A stretch of DNA of 64,000 nucleotides, taken from positions 3,224,001 through 3,288,000 of the forward strand of contig QCXZ01000053.1 of assembly GCA_025024175.1 (NCBI GenBank). Direction: 5' to 3'. The translations under genes and the position numbers were made by a program. This stretch comes from Rhyzopertha dominica. Lineage: Eukaryota; Arthropoda; Insecta; Coleoptera; Bostrichidae. Position 1 is the first letter of the stretch. Each line of letters begins with the position of its first letter. Below the pieces are notes generated by a model. The model was given only the letters and a program-made list of their open reading frames with translations. It had not been told where the DNA came from and did no database searches. This document shows, one piece after another, positions 21,159 through 33,214 of the stretch.

Positions 21159-23054
21159 CCATCTTGTGATACATAATTTGAAAGCTTATTTCACAAATAG
21201 TCATGTAATTAGTTTTACCACGTTTAACTTATTGACGGGGTAATAGATTAATAGTGCCTACGAAACAGGTTGCTTATTAAATTGAATATTTTGGACTCTT
21301 CTCAACAGAATGTATTTTATTTTAGAGCGGAAATAAAATTTGTCCTTACGAGAACCCAAAATTTAAACAAACAACTTGTAAAAAATATAACACTTAAAAA
21401 AAACTCCCAGAATACTGAAAATTTTCTTTTAACATTATTATTAACATTAAAGTATTTATCATGTAATTTTTTAGAAAGTCCATGTCCACGAAAAAGAAAA
21501 ATTATTTATTTGTAACTCCAAAAGCAGTGTGAACAAAACCATAGATATTTAAACCTTACAATAGATTCTCAAAATGTGCACCACCTCTTTCCATACAATA
21601 ATACAGACGGTTCTCGAACTCCTGCTGCACTTTTCGGAAAGTTTCAGGTGGAATCCTCCTGCACTCGTTAATAATTCTTTCTCGCAGATCGTCCAGGCTA
21701 GTAGGTTGTGTTTTGTAAACCACAGATTTTAAATGACCCCATAGAAAGAAATCTAAAGCAGTCAAATCGGGTGATCGTGGCGGCCATTTAATTGTTCCAC
21801 TCCTACCAATCCAGTGAAGAGGAAATCTATGATTTAACCAATTTCGCACCATTAATGGCGTAATGCGGTGCGGCTCCATCATGTTGGTAAAACAATTCGT
21901 ATTCATCCAACATTGGATTTCCTTCAGGGTCACGTTGGTTTTCTAATTGCTCTGTGATTAAAGGATCAATAACGTTATCAAGTAATTCTAAATACATTCC
22001 CCCATTTAGCGTCCCATCAATGAAAATTGGACCTACAATTGCGTTGCCAAGTATTCCAGCCCAGACGTTCAGCTTCTGAGGAACTTGTGTATGACCTTCT
22101 CGAAAAATATAAGTATCTTCGTCACTCCAGTACTTGACGTTATGTTTATTTATAGAGCCGTTCAAAAAAAATGTGCATTCATCACTGAAGCAGATATTTT
22201 TTATTAGATTTGGATTTACTATAATCTTACTATCATCTTCGCCGAGTTCCTGGAGAGTTTTCATCTTATAGGGATGGAATTTGTGCAGTTTTGTAACTTT
22301 CCTTACAGATGAATAAGAAAGTCCAGTGGCTGTAGAAATGTTACGCAAAGAGCTAGTTGGATCCATTGCAAAATGACCAAGTACTTCAAGTTGGGCCATT
22401 TCATCAACGACTCTATTCCCTGCCCTTTTTTGTTTACTACAGATCCAGTGTTTTGAAATTTGTGCACGAGATTGAGAATGTACCTAGCGTCAACATTTTT
22501 ATCGGGGTGCCGTTCGTTAAACACCCTTGCTGACGCACGAGCACAGCTATGCTCAGCACCGTAAATAAAAATTATTTCTACCCTTTCGGCAGTTGAATAA
22601 ACCATTATCACTTGGACTCTCACTTTAAAATTTCATGCGATTTATAGAAAGGAATGTGAACAAAAAGATGGTCGTGCCAAAGAAGTAGCCAAAAAGTTGA
22701 AACAAAAAATTGGAAACACAAAGTAGATAATTATTTAGCCAATTCAGTACAAACTGTCGAGTTGCAATATCAAGTAATGTCGAAAGAAAATTTTAAGTAT
22801 TTTTGGCATTTTGCTTAGGTGTAACAATTATTTTTTAACAAGTTTTTTTAGGCTTAAGTAAGGACAATTTTTATTGTAACTGAAAGTCCAAAATATTCCA
22901 TTTTATAAGCCACTTGCTACAATGTACTTTTTGACCCACTACCCCGTCAATGGGTAAAAAATAGTAAAACTAANTACATGGCAAGACTCCTTGTGCAATA
23001 AGCTTTTAAATGATATATCGTAAGATGGGTAGTTTCATTTAAAATTTTTGAAGG

Positions 23055-23210
23055 GGTATCTACCCCGCTAAGAGGGTAAGCGCTATCTATTAAAAACTTA
23101 TCTCAAAAGTTGTCCCCCTGCAAACAAAAGTTTACCTGTTTTTGCAAAATTTTAAATTTTTCCTCTATTTAAAGTTATTTAAGGTGTGAAGTTTTCAAAA
23201 AATCACCCTG
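23055..23210 (-). repeat. Terminal inverted repeat (right) of the 2.2-kb element
   Basis: Inverted, it begins CAGGGTGATTTTTTGAAAAC and follows the left repeat through TTGAGATAAGTTTTTAAT and beyond. Flanked by TA. Confidence 0.8.
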
Positions 23211-23566
23211 TATACCTATGAACGTGTATGATTTTTAATTAAAAAATATTTCGCAAGTCTTTGTTTATGCTGTCATCGCTAGAAAACCGAGAGCAATAAA
23301 ATGTCACTTCGATCAGAAATGGATAAAGTTGTCATATTATCAGCTATGTTAACCGTACCAAATCAACATCAAAGAATTGAGAGTTCTTCGAAAACGTTTT
23401 CTTTTACATTGCGTAGATTGAAAAGCTCATGGAATATATTGCTGACACCTGTCATTTCCATTTAATGATTAGACGGCGTTTCAAAATTAATGCTCGTAGC
23501 AAGGCGGAATTATGTTAAATAGCCTCCCATTTGAAAATCCTTAGCTCAACACTATCGCTAAACAGA

Positions 23567-24633
23567 ATGGCAAAAGGTAAAGGAAAGAAGGACAAGAAAG
23601 GAAAGAAAGATAAGAAGGGAAAGGGAAGCAAAGGCAGACCAGAATTTGACCCGAATTTACCAGTGTTACACACTGGGAATCAAGCTTTTCAATTTCCGAA
23701 TGGAGACATATACGAGGGTGATTTCTGCGCCCATAGGTGTGGAATTACGTGGAGAGAGGGCTACGGAACGTACACCACTAAGGATGGCCAAATTTATACC
23801 GGAGAGTGGAGAGATGATAAACTTGTTGGAAACGTAAATATTAAATTTCCTAATGGAGACGAATATGACGGCACGTTAGAGGACAACAAATACGCGGGGG
23901 CAGGATCGTATAGCATGAATAATAAAATGGTGGCTAGCTGCAAGTTTCATGACAACAAACCAACTGATTTGGTTTCCTTAATCGACTTGGAAGGGAAACT
24001 ATGGGAAGGTTTGTTTAAGTTTATTTGAAATCTGAAGATTATTACTTACAATGCATCTATTTTTCGTACAGATAATGGCAGTAGCAGATCCGTTATACGT
24101 AAATGATTGTAACAAATTAATACCTCTTTTTAGGAAAAGCGGGCCAGGAAGGAGCCCTTTTGCAACCGGAAAACGCTTTTTACTTCGCGACAAGCGACAA
24201 CCTCGGCATAGGAGAATCAAAAGTTAGTCCTCCTAAAGAACCCTCCCAAACATCTTCCATATCCGTGAAACATCTCTCGCCGGAAGAGCTAAAGCTGAAA
24301 ATATTCGGAAAGAGCCTCAAAACTAGAGACAGCTTGAACTTTGAAGAGTCTCAGTGGTATCAGCGATACCACGGCTTCAAGCAGAGAAGAAAAGCGGTGC
24401 TGAAGAAGGTGGCTAATGAGGGGAAAGACGCGTTGGATGAGGGCGACAAAAAATGGTATGCCAAATATCAAAGATTTAAATCCTTGCGAGCACCGGAGCC
24501 TAAAAGGTACAAAGGGCAGGAAAAGAAAACCACGGACACCAGTTTATTGGATAAATTCTATAGCGAGGAGTATAAGGACAGTTGGCCTCCGATGAAAGTT
24601 TTTCGGCCAACAGCTGATTGGCTTCCAGAATAG
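23567..24633 (+). CDS. MORN-repeat protein, 2 exons, 313 aa
   Basis: Function unknown; MORN repeats commonly serve in membrane association or scaffolding. Exons 23567-24008 and 24134-24633 join in phase across GT-AG. I chose ATG 23567 (MAKGKGKKDKKG) over the in-frame ATG at 23531 because the lysine-rich start looks native and the upstream codons have no character. The first 25 residues are nearly all K/G. At least three MORN units follow (about 49-118: YEGDF, YTGEWRDDKLVGN, YDGTLEDNKYAGAGSY). The second exon adds a charged, helical-looking region of about 150 residues with two similar sentences (WYQRYHGFKQRRKAV and WYAKYQRFKSLRAP), possibly an internal repeat, and ends VFRPTADWLPE. I do not recognise this C-terminal part. 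It is divergent from p115, about 3.8 kb away. Confidence 0.85.
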
Positions 24634-24675
24634 TTGTGTTGTAAATGTATTGTAAGCAGAAAGGCAACATAAAAT

Positions 24676-24681
24676 AATAAA
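24676..24681 (+). terminator. Polyadenylation signal of the MORN gene
   Basis: AATAAA lies 43 bases after the stop codon of the MORN-repeat gene. Confidence 0.6.
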
Positions 24682-24804
24682 ATTAAGGAACTGTGTTTTT
24701 TTCTTTAAATCAAACTATAATAATTAGCAAAGCAAACGGAACCGAAGGATTACTTAGAATTGTCCAGTTTTATTAATTTAAAATTTTGGATTTAGTAGCA
24801 AGCA

Positions 24805-26183
24805 ACAATCTATGACACTGACGCGGCATATACCTGCGTCCTTAATCGACTGCTCCGAGCATACCCTGCAAAAGTATGTTAAAACCATTGGCTTTTCAAT
24901 GAAAAAGGTGGAAAAGAAGCAATGCTTGATGGAAAGCCAGGTGATAAGAAAGTGGAGATACGATTATTTAAAATCTATGAAAATATATAGGCAGGAAAAT
25001 CGTTCGATATTTTTCCTCGACGAAGCATGGTACGATACCCATGATACAATAAGAAAAGGATGGGTTGATGATTGAGGGAAGTGCAACGTCAATATTCCGG
25101 CGTCAACAGGAAAAAGAATAATGATTCTACATGCAGGAGGTGAAAATGGTTTCGTTCCTGGAGCCCTGTATCTTGGATGTAAAAACTTAAAAGAACCAAG
25201 CGCCGATTATTATTCTGATATGAATGCGGAAGTGTTTGAAAATTGGTTCAAAAACATTCTATTGCCCAAATTGTAACCAAACAGCGTCACAGTAATGGAC
25301 AACGCCAGTTACCATTCGGAGCAACTTGATAAAATTCCAAATACAACAACTAATAAGGCAACCATTCAAGAGTTTTTAAGAAAAGAAGATTTATATTTCG
25401 AAGAGGACTACACAAAAAACACAATTGTTGGAAGTGCCTGGCACAAAAAAATTTTCAAAGAAATTTAAAATTGACATTCTCGCTTCTGAATGTGGTCACA
25501 CCATTCTACGATTACCCCCATATCATTGCCTTTTCAACCCCATTGAAATGGTATGGGGGCAGTTGAAACAAAGAATTCGACGAGGGAACAGCGGTGGAAA
25601 ATTTAGCAATGACATGCTGCTAGACACGAAGCTGAAATAACAAGTGTCGATGCATGGAGAAATTCAGTACTGGACATTGAAAATCGGTACAGAACGAATC
25701 ATGTACAAGAATTAATAATAAAAGTTCATCGTGATTTTGGCAGTGAAAGTGATCGTGAGTAATTTTTTTTAGTTTGTGACTCTTGTAATGTGCCTATTAA
25801 CAAGCTGCAATGAACATAATCGATAGCGTGTATAAATTTTATTGTGCACTATTGTAAATTTTTTCTAACAAATGTAAATAATTTTCTACTTACTAATTTG
25901 TATGTTTTTATATTAAATTTGTATAAATTCGTTATGACATGCAAAGGCTTTTATTTTATACATCGGAAAATTTAAACCCAATAAAGTATCACATAAAAAT
26001 AGATGGCCAGGTCTGAATTAAATAAAATTTTTTATAAAACCTTCTATGTTTATTGATTGCTAAATTATCACAACTAACAAATTTCAAAGATTTATTGAGG
26101 AAAAGTTAAAATTTTAGCCAACAAGATTTTTTAATACGGCCCATTTAGGAAATTTGAAGAGTGCCACTAATCCCAATAGTTTA
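24805..26183 (+). mobile_element. IS630-like DDE transposon copy 2 (degraded)
   Basis: Same family as 9915-11172, opposite orientation. Frames in order: SEHTLQKYVKTIGF (DNA-binding end), FFLDEAWYDTHDTIRKGWV (first Asp) followed by a TGA where copy 1 has TCA, then MNAEVFENWFKNI, MDNASYHSEQLDK (second Asp) and, in a third frame, LRLPPYHCLFNPIEMVWGQL with the catalytic Glu. At least one more nonsense (TAA near 25275) and one frameshift are present. The spacing between second Asp and Glu is long, over 50 residues. The 3' border ends CCCAATAGTTTA as in copy 1. Confidence 0.78.
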
Positions 26184-29100
26184 CGTAATTTGCAAAATTG
26201 TTATTAAAAGCAATTCGGAAAATTACACACAGTTCTTTTTCGAAGGCATTTAAAGAAAAAAGTATTTTAAAAAGTCTGAGAAAAAGAGAGTGACAGACTG
26301 TACAGAATAAGGGATAACATTGTCTGTACATGTTGGTTTTCTGAAAAATTCAAAAGATGGAGAAACTTTATTACCAACTTGTGTTTTATAACTAATATTT
26401 ATAGAATTATGTAAAGAGTTTTTAAATGTAAGGAAACGAGTTATATTATTATAAAAAACAAACAACATGAGGTGAGACACAGTATTTTTCAGTAAAAGTA
26501 GAAACTTGTGATTTCAAACAAAATAATTTAAAGTTAGTCCAACCCTGCATAAAAGTTATTTTAATTAGATATTAACTTTGGCTTTTTACAAAACCTTTGT
26601 AATTTTATCCAACCGTAAATTTGGGTACGTGTTAAAAGAATTCTGGTGTGGTCGCAACTCTTCATAAAACAAACCTCTTATCCATTGCCATTGTGATTTA
26701 AATAAAACAAACTATCTGCTCCGGAACCAGTTTATAAGCAGTCAACTGCCCCGGCCAGTTACTGATATCAATCGAATTAATTAGTCATAAGTCCAGTGGA
26801 GGCGTACTTTCCCATTTGGTGAAGCACTTCGTGCCATCAATCACCACCTATATCGCAGGGAGTTATCTACGTTTTGACAACAGACAGGCTCCGTAAAAGT
26901 TTGATCTCCTTTGGCTCGTTTGGTGGCTTGGTAGTGCATTTTAGATATCTAGGATGGAGTTAAATGTTGCTCATTTTAGGTTAATGGAATTCACAGGAAT
27001 TCGCACTATTCCTGATAGTACATCTGGGTCCTTAAAGCCTTCGATGCAGCTCCTTTTAACTTTCGATATTTTAATATATAAAACTGGAGAAAGGAAACTA
27101 ATATTCCGTATCACTTATAAAAGCAACAATAAAACAGCTATTTGCTAAAAAGGTACTGGAACCTTGGAAAATGCACTGATGGCAATTATCAACACCTGTA
27201 ACTATTATTAATAAATGCGTGTACAAATTTAGCTATTATTATTGATCATAAAATGCAAAATTGAAATAATATAAATGTAATCAGAACGAAAAAAATAATG
27301 TGATGTTAACAAAAAATAGGATTTACGTACTTATGTTTGACATGGAAAATCCGGTGTCAGAATCAGCAGAGTCTACCAATAATGAGCAATACATAATGGG
27401 TGGACTTATAATAATGAGAATTTTTGACATATAGAAGGCTGGAAATCAGTTTGACAGTTGTTTGGGTCTATTCTTTTATTACGTCATAAATCCTTTTTTG
27501 CTTAATTACTCATTACTTTATGCTAGATTATGCTTACGTTAACAGCCGTAGACCATCAGAAATAATAATATTTAAATGGGACTATTCGTGGAAACTAAAA
27601 ATAAGAAAGACATAACTTGCAGGTACTTGACAATAATATAAACCAAGTATGAGAGATGTACTTAATTTCATTTTAAGTGTAGAAGGTACATTTCTTATGG
27701 AAACCAAAATAAGAAACATGCATGGGTCGTCTGCAAGTATATTTTGGTCATCGTTGGGCCAAGACCTATACACAACGAGCCTGAGTTGTTGTGCCCTTTC
27801 GAGCTATGAGTGTGGTAGGCATCATGCGGACGGACAATGTTTCTTTTCTTAATTCCTCTACATGGAACTAAACAGTTAGGCATTAGAAAAAGCAATCTAC
27901 CCCACTTTAACAAACAAAGGAGTGAAGCCATCTATCTATACATCATACATTTCAACCAGGCAACGTATTATTTAGTGCACATTCACACTCACGGGTCCCA
28001 TGAGCAATAAGGCACTGTCTTCTTAACGTTGGTGAAACTACACCTTTCAACTCTATAAAAGCTATTGTCCAGTAAAAACGTTTCTACTCTTTGATTAAAG
28101 TCAAGATTTGCATACACCTTTCAGACTCAAATATGAACTTTTGTGTAATATGTAATTTGGTATGATCTTCAAACTGAACCAGATTGAGCACAAAATTAAT
28201 TAAGTATGTACTGATGGAAACATTTTTGTAGTTGAGTGAGTGAGGCCGGACTAGCTTTTTCAATTTTAATCGTTTCATTCAGTGTGAGAGTGGTCTTTAT
28301 CCTGAATCGGTTGAGCATAAAGAAAATAGAAGCTTTCATTTCACAAACCATGTCTGACATTGGTAATAGCTTTCAAATCTTACATCAAGAGGACAATAGT
28401 AGACGTCTATCTAGCTATGGAAATAGGTTGATGGTGGGTGCATGGGACGAACGGTCTGTTATTAAAAAGTTTATAGAAAACAATTTTTGTATATTTAATA
28501 CACGGCTGTTCAAAACTATTTGGTTTGCGTATGTCTCTCTATATTCGTGTACCGCTATAATTTAATTCCTTTGCCGTTTTTTTTAGTGTACTTGACCTTG
28601 TTTAGTCGGTGTATTTTGTGTGTTTACGCTAGGCGCTTGTTTTATTACTATTATAAAATTGATTGTATTGTTATCTACATACATGTTATGGAAATTCTTG
28701 TAAAGCCCGATGAATGACAGTATTGGCATTGAGAGTATAAGGACTTTTTAGTCAATCGTTATTCCATGTTATTATTACACTGTATTCTACACTAATAATT
28801 CTCCAAAAGACTGCATATTTCCTCAACAGAACTAGAATTATAATCGTTATAGTAATACACCCAATCAATGCTTATAATTAAGGATAAGTGTTTTATAATA
28901 ATCTAGAAATAGTAATACTAGTCTGTCAAGAATTCTAATTATTTATTGGATTTCTATCATACCAAGAACTAGCCCTTTCAAAAATAATAAGTCTATTCAA
29001 AATCTACCCTTTATTTAGTGTTTATTTAGTGTTATACCTACTATTCGGGCAAGCCAAAGTTAGTCGTAATCATTATTGTTAACATACTAAAAGTTTTAGA

Positions 29101-29703
29101 CATTTCAAAAGCACGTACTTAGTATAGTTCGTTTCTAACGAATTCTAGCGCACCAATGATCGCAGGAATGTGCAGTTAAGAAGATTCGGATTTTCTTCTC
29201 TAATACCGGCTTTCGCTATCTTTTGATCTCGACTGATGCACCATGAACCTAACCACACCCACCGAGGCAATTCTGTCCTTCGTGTGTTCCATTGCGTCGG
29301 CCCATTTCATTACGAACGATCATTTGTCAGGATCAAAACCCAAGTCGAACAGGACAATGTTATTTCGGGTGAACAGAAAATCAAGTAGCTGAAGAAATTA
29401 TTTCCTACAAAGGAGTAAAAACGGTCACAATACTGCGAAGACTTTCCTCAGAAGTCGCTGATTATGAAAGCAAATTAGATACGGCAAAAGTAACTGGTTT
29501 ATAAAACTACAAAATTTTCGAAGTTGTCTGTCACAATGGAAACTATTGACCTTTGACAATTTTTACTGAGGAAAAATATACTGATGATGAATGATAATAT
29601 GTTTTACAAGAAACTCCATTGATAGATTATAAAGAAACTATAGTTAAGATAAATAAAAAAATGGTACTATACCGATGTTGATGGAAGACATCTCGCTAAA
29701 ATA
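26184..29703. other. Gene-free AT-rich stretch
   Basis: Only short frames without protein resemblance. I see no terminal repeats, catalytic motifs or RNA-gene boxes that stand out. Confidence 0.45.
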
Positions 29704-30035
29704 CAGGATGTTTCACGAACGATAATCACCCTGACGAAATTAAAAATGCAACCCCAAATATATTCTCATAGCCAATGTGGTTATTTTACATAATGGTATT
29801 ATTTTAAATATAAATTGGGAATCCATGACGGCTATGCGCTATGGTTCCTATGTATTTATTAAAAGTCAAAATGTATTCAACTGATGAAATAACAGATATA
29901 ATTCTGATTTAGCGTGAATGCAAGAAAAATGCTTCCGCTGCTGCCCGTTTATACAGACAACGTTTTCCAAATAGAAGAGCTCCTGCCGATACAATTTTCA
30001 AAAGACTTGAATTAACTTTAAGGGCAAACTGGCCA
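29704..30035 (+). mobile_element. 5' fragment of the copy-A mariner family (copy B1)
   Basis: After a TA it starts CAGGATGTTTCACGAACGAT and follows the element at 5828 through the first third of the transposase (YRQRFPNRRAPADTIFK) until GGCCACCAT, where similarity stops abruptly. An in-frame TAG replaces a codon early in the transposase. No right end follows directly. Confidence 0.82.
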
Positions 30036-31076
30036 CCATCATTCTGGTTTATTTCATTATAGCTTAGAAACATTCATTGCCACCAAATTGCAAAAGTTAT
30101 GTCTACCCTGCGAAATGCCTCCAACCTTTTTTGTGATTGTGTGCCCTCGCAGGTCCTCTGCCTGGACGTTATCCTAAAGTAGGTTAGTGGAAGGAACTGT
30201 TTGGGTGGTTTATTGGGAAGACAAACAACCAACCGTAAATAAATTAGGAAGGGTAGAGTTACGTACCAGTTTTTGCCCAGGGCGCCACATTTGTGTGAAA
30301 ACTGCATCTGTAGCTTTGAATGCGTTGGTTATACTCCAACATGCTTACAAGCCTTCAACAGGAACCGGGGAANACAATTTATCGAGTCGGGAGTTCTGCG
30401 AATCACGATTTGCGCTTATCACAAGTATAAGCAATTTTTCGGAATCTAATCTGGGCAACTGCTACAGGATTCCAGGGATTCCATGGCCTGTTCATGATCT
30501 ATTAACTTTTGCGCTCGACTCCGTCACGTTTCATTTCCTGAATGCAAGATTCAAAAAACGATGGTAGTCAGCGGACGCGGACGCCCACGGGAGACAGAGG
30601 CGTAGTCAACGAATGGGCGGGGGTAAAGCATGCACGAAGCACGACAACGATATGACATCATAAAAGATCACGAAAACCAAAGCCAAAGAAAATAGGCTGC
30701 ACTAGATCTTTGGCATTTGAAAGGCGACAACACTCACATGAACACACAAAAGGACAAATACATACTTAAAAGAAATATTTGAAGAGGGAAAACGATAAAA
30801 ACTGTTTGCTTCAGAATATATGATTTGTTGGAGTCAAATGTGAATCATCTGCGTAAGGAATTTTACTTCTCCCAGAATCTCCAAAAGCTAGGCGAGATTT
30901 TAGAAATTTCGTCTTTTACAACCAGTTGGGTATGATGCTTAAAATGTTGGACAGGATCAAGAACACCAAGAGAGCCCGAAAAATATGTAAAATTTATACA
31001 AATCACCCACCATTTAGTCAGAATTCGATCTTGCTGGATATAGCAAAATGTTCTAACTGTACAATAAAAATAAAAT
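30036..31076. other. Unidentified 1-kb segment between two mariner fragments
   Basis: Not similar to the mariner element on either side. A 126-codon frame (30187-30567, with one N) shows no motif I recognise, and the antisense frames are equally featureless. It separates a 5' fragment from a 3' fragment of the same family. Confidence 0.4.
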
Positions 31077-32444
31077 TCTCATAGCCAATGTGGTTATTTT
31101 ACATAATGGTATTATTTTAAAAAATAAATTGGGAATCCATGACGGCTATGCGCTATGGTTCCTGTCGCTGTATTTATTGAAAGTCAAAATGTATTCAAAT
31201 GATGAAAAAACAGATATGATTTTGATTTATGGTGAAAGCAAGAAAAATGCTTCCGCTGCTGCCCGTTTATACAGACAACGTTTTCCAAATAGAAGAGCTC
31301 CTGCCGTTACAATTTTCAAGAGACTTGAATTAGCATTAAGGACAAACTGGCCACCACTGAAAAAGTCAAGAGAAATAACAGCAACAGGCCCTAACAATGA
31401 AATTAGAGTATTGGAAATGATTGACGAAAATCCTCATATTAGTCAAAGGGTAGTCTCAAGAGCAACCGGTATTAGTCTGTCTTCAGTACATCGAATAATT
31501 AAAAGCAATCAATTTCATCCGCATCACGTGCAATTGGTTCAGGTCTTAAAGGAGACAGATTATCCTAAAAGATAGGCTTTTTGTAACTTTTTTCGGGAAC
31601 ACCAAAATTTGAATGTGAGATATTATGACATTTGCTTCTAAGATGAAGCAAGATTTTCCAATAATGGCGGAGCTAATAAACATAACATGCATTATTATAC
31701 GCAAGAAAATCCACGTTGGATTCGAGAAGGACATTTTCAAACTATCTACTCGAGGAATGTCTGGAGCGGAATATTGGGGAATCAAATTGACGGGCCTTAT
31801 TTTTTTCGCGATAGTTTAAACGGCAATACTTATCTAAATGTTTTAAGAAACATTTTACGGGTACATCTTCAAAATGTAAATTTACAAGTAAGACAAGATC
31901 TACGGTTCCAACAAGATGGGGCACCTGCGCATTATCACAGAATAATGCGAAATCATCTTGAACTAGTTTTGCCTCACCGATGGATAGAAAGAGGTTCAAA
32001 TAATCCTTGCCCACCGAGAAGCCCGGACCTTACTCCCTTGGATTGTTTTCTGTGGGGAATGGTAAAAGAGCAAGTATACTAAACACAAATTGAAAGTGTA
32101 GAAGATTTAGAAAATAAAATACCTGATGCATGTAGATCCATCGCTCCAGAAATGTTAATGCATGTTAAAAGATCTGAAAAGTCTGAAGCTTCTGAAAACA
32201 GCGGAGGGCGACATTTTGAGCATTTATTACATTTATGCATTTATTATTGAATAAACATTTTTCAAAAATAAAATTTGTTTTACAGTACCGAATTTACTTA
32301 ATGCAAATGATTGAAGTTTATGTCAAAATTTACGAATTTATACAGGTCTCTACGTTTTATATTTTTTAAGATGTTACGTCTGCAAATGTATTTTGGGCTA
32401 CATTTTTAAATTCGTCAGGGTCATTATCATTCGTGAAACATCCT
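31077..32444 (+). mobile_element. 3'-complete copy of the copy-A mariner family (copy B2)
   Basis: Lacks the outer terminal repeat, starting at CTCATAGCCAATGTGG, but runs to the right end TTCGTGAAACATCCTG plus TA. Transposase starts at about 31188 (MYSNDEKTDMILIYGESKKN). A TAG occurs near 31573 where copy A reads CTG, followed by a frameshift. A long frame then carries the core (QQDGAPAHYHRIMRNH, RSPDLTPLDCFLWGM) until a TAA at about 32080. The second and third Asp are 41 residues apart, as in the intact element. Confidence 0.85.
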
Positions 32445-32469
32445 GTATATTCTACAAAACCTTTATGGT

Positions 32470-33060
32470 GTCCATTAGCATATATTTTCTTCCTCTCTTT
32501 TATTTAACACTTCTGACCTGGCATTTTTCCTGTGCACCGTTTTATAGACTTTTTCTGTGAAGTGATATTGGTATCGTTTTTTAATAACTTTTAAGTCTTG
32601 GTGAATACGCTCACCTTGCTCTTCACTGACAACACCCAAGTTATCAGAAAAGTACAAAAAGTGAATCTTTAGGCTCATTAAGCATCCGAACTTATCCAAA
32701 CTTTTCAGTATGTTGGCGACAGTATAATTTGGATCTTCTTTGTTGCCTTAAAACTTGTTTAAAACTTCTTTAAAAGCAATCCAAGCCTCTTGTTCATTTA
32801 CTGTCTTATGTAATTCGAATTGGGGATCAAAACTTCATTCTTCTGTATTTCTTCACTGTTTATGGGAAATTTATCTGTGTTAGACAGAAATGAATCACTT
32901 GAGGTATCCAGAATAACATTCAAAGCCTCACTGAAGCTTCGGGAACAGGTAGAGTTGGTCTATTTTCTAAGGTCATCTCCGCAAACATACTCTGTGAAGA
33001 GTCAAACGCCGCTAGGCAATACACTTATATGCGGTGTGACGTCAGCTTTTTAAGCGCCAG
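32470..33060 (-). mobile_element. Fragment of a transposon-associated arthropod protein
   Basis: Minus-strand frames contain NEQEAWIAFKEVLNKF, NYTVANILKSLDKFGCLM then SLKIHFLYFSDNLGVVSEEQ and GERIHQDLKVIKKRYQ. The MSLKxHFL...EEQGERxHQD wording recurs in many arthropod genomes in repeated, probably transposon-derived genes; that link is from memory. Stops and shifts make it a pseudogene. No ends were seen. Confidence 0.5.
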
Positions 33061-33214
33061 TTTCTGGCGTTTAAAGGCCACGTTTTTCATGACATGCTCT
33101 TTATATATTCTTTTGACATTAGCGTATGGTTCACACGCACACTGATTTTCATTATACCAAGTTACCCNGTTAGTGCGCTCNCTTCCGGCTTGGCAAAAAA
33201 TTGGTTAAAAGTGG

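Larger units (their letters stand above)
21002..23210 (-). mobile_element. Tc1/mariner-superfamily element with about 155-bp TIRs, frameshifted
   Basis: A 2.2-kb element flanked by TA. The left end CAGGGTGATTTTTTTGAAAA and inverted right end CAGGGTGATTTTTTGAAAAC match for about 155 bp, including a shared GTTTGCAGGGGGACA. The transposase runs on the minus strand from about 22605 to 21556 in three frames: an N-terminal part (22605-22400), a core with ICFSDECTFFLNGSINKHN and FYQHDGAAPHYA (22399-21830), and a C-terminal part with RSPDLTALDFFLWGH and GGAHFENLL (to 21556). At least two frameshifts inactivate it. The remaining internal sequence is non-coding. Confidence 0.88.

Noticed and set aside
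30187..30567. A 126-codon frame between mariner fragments
   Set aside because: No recognisable domain, contains an N, and the opposite strand is similarly open. Left as unidentified DNA.
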